DNA from: Sapria himalayana
Taxonomy: Eukaryota; Streptophyta; Magnoliopsida; Malpighiales; Rafflesiaceae
NCBI GenBank assembly: GCA_029783825.1
Contig: JAREIK010002450.1
Coordinates: 3,713,022 to 3,777,021, forward strand
Direction: 5' to 3'
Length of the DNA: 64,000 nucleotides
Made by a program: the position numbers and the translations under genes. Shown here piece after piece: positions 1 to 11,780 of this stretch (position 1 is its first letter; each line of letters begins with the position of its first letter). The notes below the pieces were generated by a model. The model made no database searches. It was not told the origin of the DNA and saw only the letters and a program-made list of their open reading frames with translations.

Positions 1-351
1 TGATACTTCAATTCGTCAAGTCCCTTATAAAAGTGCTAGCTTGTATACATTTTGCTACACATGATTTTCATTAGTGTGATTATTAATGTTTGGGTTTTTT
101 TTACATGGTACTAGAGTAGTGCATGTGATTTTATATGAATCAGAGCTGCACAATCATGTGTGGCACTGTGAGTGATTTGCACACCTAACTTGTTATGATT
201 ATCATCGCCCACAACTTCAACGCCATGAGGCGGTAGCATTGAAAAATGACATAGATCTATGATGATTTTTAGTATAATTATTTGACCACTAAAACCATAA
301 TTATTGGGTGGAAGTCACATTTTTGGGGTTGTAAATTTGCATGCGTACAAT
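1..351. other. AT-rich intergenic DNA, nothing recognised
   Basis: No reading frame, repeat boundary or RNA gene was recognised here. The last 100 bases have the same texture as the tandem repeat that follows and may be a decayed extra copy. Confidence 0.5.
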
Positions 352-601
352 TGTCATTATGTGAGACATTTTTTGGAAAACCTAATTTTTGAGGGATGGT
401 AGATTTGGAAATCCCAAATTTACGATTTCAAATTTTTGCAGTAGCACATAAGGCCCTTAAAATCCTAATTTAGGGGTTGCATATTTTTGAAAACCTCAAA
501 TTTAGGGCTCCAAATTTGGCAATGACACATTGAGTTCTCAAAACCCTAATTCGGGGTGATAGATTTGGAAAACCCAAACATTAGGGTTCCTAATTTGGGC
601 A
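352..601. repeat. Three-copy tandem repeat, period about 80-89 bp, with telomere-like words
   Basis: Three diverged copies lie head to tail at about 352-440, 441-521 and 522-601. Each opens with a variant of GACACAT and closes with a variant of CAAATTTGGGCA. Scattered between are words such as AAACCCTAA and TTAGGG. These resemble the plant telomere repeat, but they are separated by unrelated sequence and are not a telomeric array. Confidence 0.6.
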
Positions 602-659
602 GAATATAAATTAGGTTTTTTTGTTTATTTGTACTAAATTTTAGTTGATTTTTCTTTTG

Positions 660-1620
660 GATGATGTATTGAGTATGAAAAGTGGTTGCCATGGCAAAAA
701 TAAAGACAAAAGAGCTTAACTGATTCTATATACTGTAAGAAGATGAGTCATACTAGAAATAATTATAGGGTGTTATTTCTAGAAAAGATATTGAGAGCAC
801 TACATATAATTGAGAGAGATATTTTGATTACTTAATCTATTCAGGGGTCCCCACAAAGTCTTTTCATTGTAACACTTATTAAAGGGTGGCCTTCAGGATT
901 CCTCTTTAGTAGAGCAATAATAGGCCTTTCCTAACCTTCATGCATTGTAATTTTGTATCTTGTTCATCTACTCGATGTTCTTGGATTATTAACTCATGAT
1001 TGAATACCTATATTATAAATAATCATTCTCTTTTATTATTTTTATTTATGTTCTTTAATATTGTGGTTGTCAATTATAATTATTTAAGAATTATTAAATA
1101 TGATATTATTCAACTTGATTTTCTTATTTTTTCTATGTATTTTGTTTGTTCCTGATTATTATGATAGTATTTTTCCTTTAATTAGTATTTTTAGGTTATT
1201 CAATTATAACTTTATTTTGTTTTTATTTAATATTTATTTGGATTTGAGTAGGGTGGACTATATGTCTTCTCTTATACGATAAGATCTCGTGAGTGTGTTG
1301 CATCATTTGCATATTCATTCTCAATATGATCATATATCACTGACAAAATTGAGAATACTTTATCATATTTTTAAGAGTATTTTTTTTGAGTATGAAGTGT
1401 GTCAGTAAGAAAATCATACTGAAATTTCATATCCTAGATGTTAGGCTGTTATGAGTAATAACTCATTCAATCTGATATATTTAGATGGATAGATTATGGA
1501 GATCTAGCACAATACAACTAGAGATAACTTTAAGTATTTGATTATTTTTGTTGATGATTATTCATAATATACATATGTACTTTTTAATGTTAGTTAATAT
1601 TAAATTTTAGGTCACATAAC
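660..1620 (+). pseudogene. Decayed Ty1/copia gag-pol fragment (zinc knuckle to integrase)
   Basis: Conceptual translation with many stops and shifts recovers copia landmarks in the right order. A gag zinc-knuckle remnant (IYCKKMSHTRNNY) lies near 725-770. A GAG-pre-integrase remnant (EVCQ*ENHT) lies near 1395-1425. The start of the integrase core (IFVDDYS) lies near 1535-1570. Protease between them is unrecognisable. The same zinc-knuckle sequence recurs near 52.4 kb, so both are old copies of one family. It cannot be functional. Confidence 0.65.
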
Positions 1621-1790
1621 ATAAAATAATATATAATTATACGGAATGAATAAAATTATACATCAATTATTTGTATATAATGAGCAAAAGTGATTTGGAT
1701 AGCACACTAGTTATGATCTCCCATCAAAAGCATAAAAATTAAAAAAAAAGAAACAGACAAAATAAAAAATTGTAATATTCCGCATAAATT
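1600..1790 (-). repeat. Probable LTR relic of the minus-strand copia element
   Basis: This AT-rich block directly follows the C-terminal end of the minus-strand copia pol relic, where its 3' LTR should be. Similar blocks lie near 19.37-19.56 kb and 20.54-20.72 kb. Its ends are not defined. Confidence 0.45.
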
Positions 1791-4140
1791 GGTGCGTAAT
1801 TCTTTAGAATACCAAACTAGAAGAGAGAAAAATAAGTTAGGGAATTTTCAAAGCCTCCATGAAGATGTCCACTATCTACTCTAATATTTGAATATTTTCT
1901 ATAATAATAGTTAAATACTGAAGGATAGATAGAAAGAGTTCTATGTCTTTCAGGAACTAAAAGGGTAGCAGTAAAGTGCATAAAAGGCAGTATACAGCAA
2001 CAGACAGAGGTAGAGTGGAGGCCTAGGTAGAAATCACATCCCGGTCTTGTGGGACTTACTTTGCTAGTAGTATTGTTGCTGTGATCAATCTCGAGACTTT
2101 TAATGTAAGGACATACAATAGGGAGGAAAGGTAGCAGGAGCTAAAAGAAAAATTGATTAAAACAAGAGTACAAGATAGGAGGCAGATTATTGTCATTGTT
2201 AATCTTATGTTATCCTGCGGTATTTTTTCTGTGATGTTATATATAGTAGGAAGTATTAGTTGAAGAAAGGAGAAATAAATAGGATGATCTAAAGACTAAT
2301 GTAGAGCAAAGGGGAGCAAAGTGGAAAATAAGAAGCACACAGTCAGTTTTTAAATAAAGAAAATGCAGAATATACTCTAAATCAGGATGGACACTTGGCA
2401 AGGAAGAGCTAACCAGACGAGGACTACTTGGTTTAATTTTCAAAGAAATAGAATAGAGATATTAATGGATAACCGAAGCCCAGTAATTTGGTATATAGCT
2501 AGCTTTATTTCTAGAAAACAGAAGGTTGTAAATGAGTTAAGAGTAGTTTTAGATTGTACCAATTGTATTCCTCCACCAAAAGAGATGACTATAATAATAA
2601 AATAAATTTTAAAAAAAAAAGTTAAATACTTAATCTTTTCGATGAGAATGTAATAAATAATTTTTATATGTTTTGTTTGCTCATGAAATATCAGATCGTA
2701 AGTTATATGCATTGCTTAATGTTATCATAGTAAAGAGTCGTGAGAAAAAAGAGTGGATACTTGATCTCATCGAGTAGATTCTGCATCTAAAATATTTGAT
2801 AGATACTCATTGTTATCACTCTGAATTTTCTTTATTTATTGGATCTTAAAATAATTACCTAGTTCTTACTTTTCTAAAAAATGAGGTTATTTATAAGAAA
2901 AATATAAAATTTTATCAATGTTGGATATCTCATCTCCATGCAAACTAGTGTTAAACTTGAATCTGAATACTTAGTCAACTACAAGTGCTATTGATTCCTA
3001 AAAGAGATCATAAATTATATAGATTTTCACATACCTTAATATACGAAGAGCTTCATCAAGGTGAACTTGTCAAAAAGAATTTAGGAAATGATTAATTATA
3101 TTAATTGTGTATGCTATATTTGGTATGGTCATAGTCAGATAATTAGTCTTCCCTACTATTTTCTTATAAATAGTATAGTAAACTAGTTGGATCGTATGAG
3201 AAATGAAGTCATTATCTGAATCAATAAGAGTATCTTCTGGAGTAAATTGTGTGTGCTTTATCTGATATGGTTATAGTCATATAATTAGTATTTCTTATTA
3301 TCTTCCTGTAAATAGTAGAGTCAACTAAAAGATTGTATGAGAAATGAAATTATTATTTGAATCAATATGAGTATCTTTTAGAGCACAATTCAAAAGATTA
3401 ATATCTGTATATATTTTCTATCAATGCTCATTGAGTTTAGTCACATATATACCAAGAAATTATTCGAGTATTACAAGGTTTTTTGTCTGAAATTGTGTAT
3501 GAAATCCTCATTGAGTTTAGTAATTTATAACTCATTATCTCACAAAATCAGAAATCATCCACGTAGACTATTAACAAAATCATCCTTCTATCAATGCTCA
3601 TTCAAAAAAATAAAGATAAGTTTTTGACATATATGTCTAACCCAATTGAGTGATTGCTTGTGAAAAATCTTGTAACCAAGCTTTTGGTAATTGTTTCTTG
3701 CCACACAACACTTTATGCAATCTGCAAATTATTTTTGACCTTGTTGCTCGAAATATAGGTAATTACTCCACGTGTTTGTACTCATCAAAGTTATCGTGAA
3801 AAAATATATTATTCATATATAGCTGTTGTATTCTCTAATTATGAGATGATGTAAGAAAAATAAAAATTTTTACTGAGACCATCTTGACTGCTAGATAGAA
3901 ATATCATGTTAGTCTATACCAAACATATGAATAAGTTTTCTTGCTATAAGTATCTCTTTAAGGTGATATATTTTCTCATCTAGGCAAGTCTTCACAATGA
4001 ACACCTACCTACAACCACCATCAAACCTCTTTAATGGTCATGGTACTCATTCCAAAGTTTTATTAGAGTGGATAACATACATATCTTCCTTCATGATTTG
4101 ATGCTTCATGGATGAAATAATGTCTCATAAGAAAATTTGA
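1791..4140 (-). pseudogene. Decayed Ty1/copia RT-RNase H region, interrupted by a LINE fragment
   Basis: Read on the minus strand, this gives a nearly collinear copia polymerase with frequent stops. Near 4010-3890 is GGCRWVF...VKT, the start of RT. Near 3720-3650 is RLHKVLCGKKQLPKAW. Near 3480 is a FQTKNL...FLGI remnant. Near 3170-3020 is KIVGKTNYLT...HLDEALRILRYVK. Near 2710-2640 is the RNase H tail with FHEQTKHI. The last pol codons and the presumed LTR continue at 1791-1919, beyond the inserted LINE at 1920-2620. Dead element; the strand is clear from the motif order. Confidence 0.75.
1920..2620 (+). mobile_element. 5'-truncated LINE fragment (3' end only), 701 bp
   Basis: A perfect 10-bp TSD, GTTAAATACT, lies at 1910-1919 and 2621-2630. 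The insert ends in a ten-base poly(A) run at 2611-2620, so it was made by target-primed reverse transcription on the plus strand. Its last 100 bases (GTATTCCTCC..CCAAAAGAGA then ATAATAATAAAA) match the 3' ends of the two minus-strand LINEs at 6.07 and 29.56 kb. It carries only 3' untranslated sequence and interrupts the copia relic. Confidence 0.8.
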
Positions 4141-4309
4141 TTATTTTAGTACAATCAAAATAAGTAATAAAGAAATAAGTGAAGGAACAAAATGAGAATA
4201 AAAAAAATTGTGAAATCAGGTGCTGAGTATATCTACTCTATATTATGTATTTCATTCACTTATAAAATACTAGATTTGAGGCTATATATCGTACTGTTTA
4301 ATTGTCATA

Positions 4310-4850
4310 GTAAGTGATAGTGAAAGAAAGCAATGCCCACCCAATCTTTACAAGTAGTGTCATATTTAAAATATTTTATAAATAATTATCATTGTTATTA
4401 TTAATTTTATCTTCATTAGATCTCAAAATAACTGTAAGCCTCTTATTTTTTCCAAAGACAAATTTGTATCTAAGAAAAGTGCAAAATCAAATTTTTTTTT
4501 GGTACATGCTGATGCCCAACTCAAATTTAAATACTCAAGTGTGTATGATTCCTTGAAGAGATCCAAAGTATGATAGATTTTTTTATATATCTTAGTATGC
4601 GAAGAGCTCTATCAAGGTGAAAATGCCAATACAGAAATAATTAATTAACTGATTGTATATATAATATCTAGTATAGTCATAGTCAGATAGTAAATCTTTC
4701 ATATGATTTTTTTTATAAGTTGTAGAATCAATTGACTGAGTCGTATTAAAAGTGAAGATAATAATTGGATCAATTAAAGTATCTTTTAGAGCACAGCCAA
4801 AAAGGCTAACCTTTAGAAGATTGTCGAGTACATACCTCATGTGTGTCTAG
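4310..4850 (-). pseudogene. Second decayed copia RNase H fragment, minus strand
   Basis: This stretch repeats the DNA at about 2750-3400, including the segment for HLDEALRILRY seen as CGAAGAGCTC..ATCAAGGTG on the plus strand. It is either a second copy of the same copia family or a local duplication. No frame is open for more than about 80 codons. Confidence 0.6.
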
Positions 4851-5206
4851 ATGATATGTTTTGTAGAATAATCTATCTCTATGTCAAAAAAATATTTGAT
4901 TCTTACAAGGTAAGAGTAAGACCAAAATTATGAAATCGGGTATTAAATGCAATTTCTTTGCTCCTTTCAAGGAATGATCAGAATGTCAAGATAAAAAGGG
5001 ATTGGGTGCATGATCATCTAACTCCTTTGTATGCTCATCTTTGGTCTGAGTAGATTGGGGTTTGATATGTTTTTATTTCCTAATATAAATTCTAAGTCAT
5101 TGGTCATTAAGTCTCTAAGTTATTGACTCAATGTAAATTTGTACCGATAAAAATTTATGGATTCCTATGTTATTTGGGTATTAATGAGATTTTTTTCCTT
5201 TATAAA
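4851..5206. other. AT-rich DNA, no gene recognised
   Basis: No domain, LTR end or RNA gene was recognised. It lies between copia fragments and is probably eroded retrotransposon sequence. Confidence 0.4.
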
Positions 5207-5776
5207 TCTTATTTTTTGTAGACTCTATATAATTTGAATTTATTAATAGATATGAAAATTTCACATGCATAACATTGTACTAAATACACATATGCTCAAA
5301 TGTTGTCGATAGTGTTTTTCTTTATTAATTGGTTGAGTGTTACATGTATGGTAGGAAGAATAATGTATTTAAGTCCAACTTTTTGAGTCTTACTTGCTCG
5401 TTAAATAATGAATTATGATCAAAAAATACAAAATACATGCTCATTAAAATCTTACTAGTATTTGATAAAAAATATTTGTACTTTTTTTTGGGTATTTAAC
5501 TCAATATAATTTGAATTCGTTAGTAGATATGATAATTTCACATGCATAACATTATACTAAATATCAGCATGCCCAAATGTAATTGATAATGTTTTTCTCT
5601 ATTTATTAGTTGAGTGTTACATGCATGGTAGGAAGAATTATGTATTCAGATCCAACTTTTTGAGTCTTACTCTTCCTATGCTCGTTAAAAAATAAATTAT
5701 GATCAAAAATTATGAAATACATACTAAAATCTTACCAGTGTTCGATAAAAAAATATTTATATGCTCTTTGGGTATT
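5207..5776. repeat. Two-copy tandem duplication, period about 277 bp
   Basis: The segment starting near 5221 (CTCTATATAATTTGAATT) is repeated from about 5498 (CTCAATATAATTTGAATT). Both copies carry ATTTCACATGCATAACATT and GGTAGGAAGAATTATGTATT variants in the same order. Each ends in a TTTGGGTATT word. Copies differ by scattered substitutions and small indels. No coding potential was seen. Confidence 0.75.
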
Positions 5777-6063
5777 AGAGTAATTAAATAAGATATATCT
5801 CAATGTCCTGAATGCCAACCTGTCTCATCTTTGAGAGTGATTGAGAAAAAAATTAATGCATTTAAAAACTTTTGAAGGCAAGCCAATTAGCCTCTTTCTA
5901 GGATAAAGGATCTGAAAGGGTATGTGCTGAGAAAAAATAGAAGATGACATATGATTGATGAGATAATTTTGATTAAAATCATATCTCACGAAAAATAATT
6001 TCAAATTATTTTTTACAAGTAGTAGGGTTTGAGATGTCTTATATAGATGTCTATTCTTTCTTT
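5777..6063. other. AT-rich DNA, no gene recognised
   Basis: Nothing recognisable between the tandem duplication and the LINE 3' end that starts at the T-run at 6071. Confidence 0.4.
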
Positions 6064-7085
6064 TTATAATTTTTTTTTGAAAAGGTTATTTTATTATTAT
6101 AATAGCTCTCTCTTTTGGTGGAAGAATATCATTGTTTACTAACTATATACTGCCCTTTATTCTCTTACAACCTTTTCTTAAAAGTTACAACAAATAAAAA
6201 GTACAAGTAAATAACATAACATATAAACATCTTTCCGTGTGTGGCTCCCTTTGTTGTCCTATATTTTGTGTGATTCTTTTGATGCTTGACTTTCTGTTTG
6301 ATCATTCCTGCTTAATCTCTCCGTATGCTTCTCATTATGCGTCTTTGACCATTTATTCCTGCCTAGCCGCTTGAAGCCTTTGTTCAGGGATTCATCCTGC
6401 TTTTTCAGATCAGACTCAATCCTAGACTTACCGACACCTTTCAGACACCTAAACTGCTCTGTTTAGATGTTTGAAAACCTAGTAAATTACAGACTCTTTT
6501 TTTACAGACTATACTTTAACATTCATTGTATGATACTGTCCTAAACACATAAACAAACCATGCACTTATACATCATGCATAACAAACTTATTAAACATAA
6601 AGACAAACTTATGTTTCTGAAGATATAGTCAAGATATTATTGGTCGATCCAACCCTAGCAGCTAAAATTTTGACTGTTAGGCAGAGACAGCTGACTGCGA
6701 TGAATGCACAGTCCTCTCCTCACAGACCTTCCTACAGATGCACACTATCAATGACTGACCGCACATTCCCAAGCTTCTGTACAACATTATGCCTTAGATC
6801 CTCTTTTGTCAAACCCTGCAAAATATAAACCAATACTTTTACCAGGTCTAATCTGTTATAACTACATACCCTTTAAATCCCCTTACAGACACATCAAACA
6901 GATCTCAAGCTCAAACAGACTCATGACCACAAACAAAATACATATGCATAAACACATAAAACATAGGATCATAGTTGTGAAAGGCACACTTAAGGCGCGC
7001 CTAGGCTCAAGGCACAGCCACTCCCTGGCTATAGTGCCTCGCCTTCCAAGGCATACACCTTACTGAAGAGACGCGCCTTATATAC

Positions 7086-7182
7086 TGTGGAATATAAAAG
7101 GAAAAAGGCTACAAGCGGAAAGCTAAATGCGAAAGAAAATAAACAAAGGTTCTCTCTCTCTCTCTCTCCTTCTTCGTTCACA
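7086..7182 (+). repeat. 5' LTR of the copia element (97 bp)
   Basis: Starts TGTGGAATATAAAAGG and ends CTTCGTTCACA. A CT-repeat of about 20 bp occupies the second half. The partner is 11781-11877. Confidence 0.93.
7093..7100 (+). promoter_or_regulatory. TATA box in the 5' LTR
   Basis: TATAAAAG begins only eight bases into the LTR and is identical in the 3' LTR at 11788-11795. If this is the promoter, transcription would start about 25-35 bp downstream near the CT tract. U3 would then be only about 35 bp, leaving almost no room for upstream control elements inside the LTR. Confidence 0.6.
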
Positions 7183-7194
7183 TGGTATCAGAGC
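7183..7194 (+). other. Primer-binding site, initiator Met tRNA
   Basis: TGGTATCAGAGC follows the LTR with no gap. It is the standard plant copia primer site, complementary to the 3' end of initiator methionine tRNA. Confidence 0.92.
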
Positions 7195-7734
7195 CATTCA
7201 TCTCCTCTGCCTATGGATTTTCGAGCCAAATGCCTTAGGTTTCGTTTCCGCTTCAGTTTCCATTTCGATACTGATTTGTTGCTGAGAACGGCTTCGTCGA
7301 TCCCGCATCGGAAACACATCGCCGGAGAGTTCTGAATCTTCCGGCTCCTCATCGCCGCCCGAACCTCGTCGATACTGATTCAGTTTCCATTTCTGCTTCA
7401 ATTTCCTCTCTTAGAACAGGAAATTGAAAGTTTCCAGTAAGTTTCAATCATCTTCCTCGTCATTCAGTGATCTAGGGTTTCCCAAGCTTCTACACTTTCA
7501 ATTCTCAGTTTTTCAAGTATAAGTGTTTCTTGTTTGGCATCTGTGATCACGTCCACGTCAAGGCCATCAAAAACATATATCACACATGTACGGTAAACTC
7601 TAGCAGCATGTTTTCCGGTTGGAAATCATAAAAACCGTCTAAGATTGCATCCAGGCCTGGCAGAAAGAAGGATACATTCCTCATCGGGATGTTCTGTAAA
7701 ATTTGAGTGCAGCGAATTCCCAACATTATCAACA

Positions 7735-8529
7735 ATGGCTGCTAAAACTTTTATTTTTTCCTCTATTATATCTGGATCTCATATGATTACTTCGGAGAAA
7801 TTGGTTGACAGTGACAATTATCTTTCCTGGTCAGTTTCTGTTGAATTATGGTTTATGGGTCAAGGATATGAGGATCACCTGGTTACACAGGAGACAGATA
7901 TCTCTGAGGTTGACCGCGTACAGTGGAGGAAGATAGATGCCCAGTTGTGTAGTATATTGTGGCAATCAGTTGATCCTAAGATTCTTCTTCATCTTCGGGC
8001 CTACAAAACTTGTTTTAAATTTTGGACTCAAGCTAAAGGATTATACACGAATGATATCCAGCGTCTTTATAAGGTGGCTTCTGCTATTGTCTATCTCAGC
8101 CAACAGGACTTGGATCTATCTACTTATATTGGCCAGATTGATTCTCTTAAGTAAGAGTTTTTGACTGTGATGCCTCTTACTTCTGATGTTGGGGCTCAAC
8201 AAACACAGCTTGATAAGTTCTTCATGGTCCGTACACTTATTGGCCTCCGTCCGGATCTTGAGCCTGTCCGCGATCAGATTTTTGGCAGTTCATCAGTTCC
8301 GTCCTTGGATGATGTGTTTGCTCGCCTCTTTCGTATCTCGTCCACTCAGACTTTGCCATCTGATAGCACTTCAGATTCTTCTGTGTTGGTTTCTCACACT
8401 GCCACTCAAGGAAGCCGCAAAGGTAACTGAGGTAGGGGCCAACGTCCTCATTGTACTTATTGCAATAAACTTGGCCACACTCATGATCGTTGCTATCAGT
8501 TACATGGACGGCCTCCTCGCACTGCTCAT
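7735..8529 (+). pseudogene. Copia GAG with zinc knuckle, two stops
   Basis: GAG forms the particle that packages element RNA. The chosen start is the ATG at 7735 (MAAKTFIF). The frame is open further upstream, but copia gags usually begin just before the conserved SDNYLSW motif, seen here near residue 25. The frame runs through a UBN2-type gag domain with LCSILWQSVDP, then LLHLRAYKT and, after the first stop, EFLTVMPL. A TAA stops it at 8152-8154 and a TGA at 8428-8430. Translation stays in frame through both. After the second stop is a canonical CCHC knuckle, CTYCNKLGHTHDRC, at 8452-8493. Both stops fit single C-to-T changes of Gln and Arg codons. Gag is continuous with the pol frame, as in most copia elements. 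Confidence 0.88.
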
Positions 8530-9841
8530 ATGGTCCACTCCTCTGATTCTCAGCTGTCTCAGCTTCCGAGCTCCTCCGCATCTCAGGCATATCATGCTTT
8601 TGTTGCCTCTGTTGCCCAGCCTGGTAATACTTCTGCCTGCCTTACCCACACATCTTCTCTTGGACCCTGGATTCTAGATTCTGGAGCTTCTGATCACAAA
8701 TCTGGTAATAAGGATCTTTTCTTCTCTATTTCTACTAACTCTGCTTTACATACTGTTACATTAGCTAATGGTTCTCAAACTGTGGCTAAAGGTATTGGTT
8801 TAGTCATTCCTTTACCTTCTCTACCTCTCACTTCTGTCATTTATACTCCTAAATGTCCTTTTAATCTTATTTCCATCAGCAAAATTACTCGTACTCTTAA
8901 TTGTTCTATTACCTTTTCTGATAAATTTGTGACATTGCAGGACCGGAGTACGGGGAAGACGATTGGCATAGGACGTGACTCTCAAGGCCTCTATCACCTC
9001 ACCTCGGATTCATCTCCTGCAGTTTGCATTTTCACTAATGCTCCTCTCCTCATTCACTGTCGTTTGGGCCACCCTAGTCTCTCCAAGTTCCAGAAGATGG
9101 TTCCTCGTTTTTTCACTTTGTCGTCGCTTTCGTGTGAGTCATGTCAGCTTGGGAAACATACTCGTGTCTCGTTCCCAAAGCATTTTGATAATCGGGCAAA
9201 GTCTCCTTTTGAGCTTGTCCACACTGATGTTTGGGGTCCCTGTCGGACTACGTCTACTTTAAGATTTCAGTATTTTATCACTTTTATTGATGACTATTCT
9301 CGATTTACTTGGTTATTTTTAATGAAAAATCGAGCTGAGTTATTTTCTATTTTTCAAAAATTTTATGCTGAAATTCAGACCCAATTTAATATTTTTATTC
9401 GTGTGTTACGCAGTGACAATACAAGGGAATATTTTTCATCCCCCTTTACTTCATTTATGTCTCATCATGAGATTCTTCATTAGTCATCTTGTGCTCATAC
9501 TCCTCAACAAAATGGGGTAGCTGAGCGCAAGAATCGACATCTTGTTGAGACAGCTCATACTATCCTACTCCATAGTAATGTTCCTCTTTGTTTTTGGGGG
9601 GACGCTGTTCTTACCGCTTATTATTTGATTAATCGTATGCCCTCCTCTGTTTTACATGATAAGATTCCTCATTCCCTTCTATTCCCTAACCAACCACTTT
9701 ATTTCCTTCCTACTCGTGTCTTTGGTTGTACTTGCTTTGTTCATATTCTCACTCCTCGATAGGACAAGCTTTCTGCCAAAACCATAATGTGTCTCTTCTT
9801 GGGATATTCCAGACTTCAGAAGGGTTATCGTTGCTATTCTC
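8530..9841 (+). pseudogene. Copia protease and integrase
   Basis: Continues the gag frame. The aspartic protease active site is LDSGASDH, with its Asp codon at 8677-8679. The GAG-pre-integrase segment has HCRLGHPS near 9055 and CESCQLGKHTRVSFP near 9133. The integrase core has HTDVWGP (Asp 9226-9228), LRSDN (Asp 9415-9417) and GVAERKN (Glu 9523-9525). The second Asp and the Glu are 35 residues apart, so a DD35E triad is intact. In-frame TAG stops lie at 9481-9483 and 9760-9762. Close to 9840, after KGYRCYS, a frameshift moves the reading to the next frame. No product could be made without suppression. Confidence 0.9.
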
Positions 9842-11773
9842 TTGAGACATCGTTACTTTATCTCCGCTGATGTTACTTTCTTTGAGGACTCGCCATTCTT
9901 TTTCACCACTTCTGAGTCTCTTCCTGTTTCTGCAGTCTTGCCTATTCACATTGTCTCTTCACCTGATGTTGTGCCTCCTCGACCACTTCAGGTTTATCAT
10001 CGTCGCCCTCATGTTGATGCTCCTCTATCATTTGCTGAGGCACCTACTGACTCACTTCCTATCCCTTCGGCTTCTCCTACACCGGCTTCACCCTCTCCTG
10101 ATGACTTACCCATTGCTACTCGGAAAGGTAATCGCTCTACTCGTAATCCTCATCTTATTTATAATTTTTTGAGTTATCATCGATTATCTTCACCATATTC
10201 TGCTTTTGTCTCTGCTATATCCTCTGTTTTTCTTCCAAAGAGCACCCATGAAGCTATTTCCCATCCAGGATGGCGACAGGCAATGGTGGATGAAATGGCT
10301 GCTCTACACTCTAATGACACTTGGGATCTTGTTGTTTTACCCTCTGGTAAATCTACAGTTGGTTGTCGTTTGGTCTATGCAATTAAGATTGGTCCTGATG
10401 GTCAGGTTGATCGCCTTAAGGCCCGCTTAGTTGCTAAAGGCTATATTCAGATTTATGGTTCTGATTATGCTGACACATTCTCCCATGTTGCCAAGATTGC
10501 TTCTGTTTGTCTGCTTCTCTCAATGGCTACTATGTGTTCTTGGTCTCTTTATCAGTTGGATATTAAAAATATCTTCTTTCATGGTGATCTTGCCGAGGAA
10601 GTTTATATGGAGCAGCCTCCTGGTTTTGTTGCTCAGGGGGAGTCTGGTTTAGTTTGCAAGTTACGTCATTCTCTATATAGCTTGAAACAATCTCCTCGAG
10701 CATGGTTTAGTCATTTTAGTTCTGTTGTTCAAGAGTTTGGCATGCTTCGCTGTACCGCAGACAATTCAGTTTTCTATCATCATAACTCCTTGGGGCAGTG
10801 TATTTATCTGGTTATTTATGTGAATGACATTGTCATTACAGACAGTGATCAGGATGGTATTCAGAAACTAAAACAATATCTTTTTACCCACTTTTAGACC
10901 AAAGATTTGGGAAAACTCAAGTATTTCTTGGGAATTGAGATAGCTCAATCCAGTTCCGGTGTGGTCCTTTCCCAAAGGAAGTATGCTTTAGACATCCTGG
11001 AAGATACCAGTATGTTATATTGTAAACCGGTAGACACACCTATGGATCCAAATGTCAAACTTGTACCAGGATAGGGGGAGCCTTTAACAGACCTAGGGAG
11101 ATATCGACGACTCGTAGGTAAATTGAACTATCTCACTATTACTCGTCCAGATATTTCTTTTCCTGTGAGTGCTGTTAGTCAATTCCTACAATCACCATGT
11201 GATAGCCATTGGGATGCCGTAATCCACATTCTTCGATATATTAAAAGTACATCAGGCCAAGGTGTGTTGTACGAGAACAGATGTCATACTCAGGTTGTTG
11301 GTTACACAGATGCAGATTGGGCCGGCTCACCCACAAATAGACATTCCACTTCAGGATATTGTGTTTTTATTGGAGGTAATCTAATATCTTGGAAGAGTAA
11401 AAAATAATATGTAGTTGCAAGATCTAGCACTGAAGCCGAGTATCGAGCTATGGCTTTGGCAACATGTGAACTCATATGGTTGAAACATCTTCTTCGAGAA
11501 TTGAGATTTGGAAAGGATGAAGAGATGAAACTCATCTGTGATAACCAGGTCACATTACATATTGCATCCAATCCAATCTTTCATGAAAGGACCAAGCATA
11601 TTGAAGTTGATTGTCACTTCATTAGAGAGAAGATCACATCAGGATGTATTGCGACAAGTTTTGTTAATTCAGATAATCAACTAGCAGATATCTTCACTAA
11701 ATCTCTCAGTCGTCCTAGGATTAAATACATTTGTAACAAGCTTGGTGCATATGACGTATATGCTCCGGCTTGA
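9842..11773 (+). pseudogene. Copia reverse transcriptase and RNase H
   Basis: One frame runs to the end, with stops at 10895 (TAG), 11072 (TAG) and 11405 (TAA). The RT shows WDLVVLPSGK, RLKARLVAKGY, LYQLDIKNIFFHGDLAEEVYM and SLYSLKQSPRAW. The catalytic YVDD reads YVND: the first active-site Asp is Asn (AAT at 10823-10825). That alone should inactivate the polymerase. RNase H has GYTDADWAG, SSTEAEYRAM and ICDNQVTLHIASN, and ends with QLADIFTKSLSRPR and YDVYAPA before a TGA at 11771-11773. All three stops fit C-to-T changes of Gln codons. The frame ends right at the polypurine tract. Confidence 0.92.
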
Positions 11774-11780
11774 GGGGGAG
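11770..11780 (+). other. Polypurine tract of the copia element
   Basis: TTGAGGGGGAG directly precedes the 3' LTR and overlaps the pol stop codon. It is the expected primer for plus-strand DNA synthesis. Confidence 0.85.

Noticed and set aside
360..600. Interstitial telomere
   Set aside because: Telomere-like words are isolated and in both orientations. There is no run of even two adjacent TTTAGGG units.
6640..7066. Small genes of 62 and 86 codons next to the MITE
   Set aside because: They lie in LINE-1 3' UTR and cross the MITE boundary.
8186..8677. A 163-codon frame overlapping the copia gag
   Set aside because: Out-of-frame shadow of gag. The true frame carries the zinc knuckle and protease.
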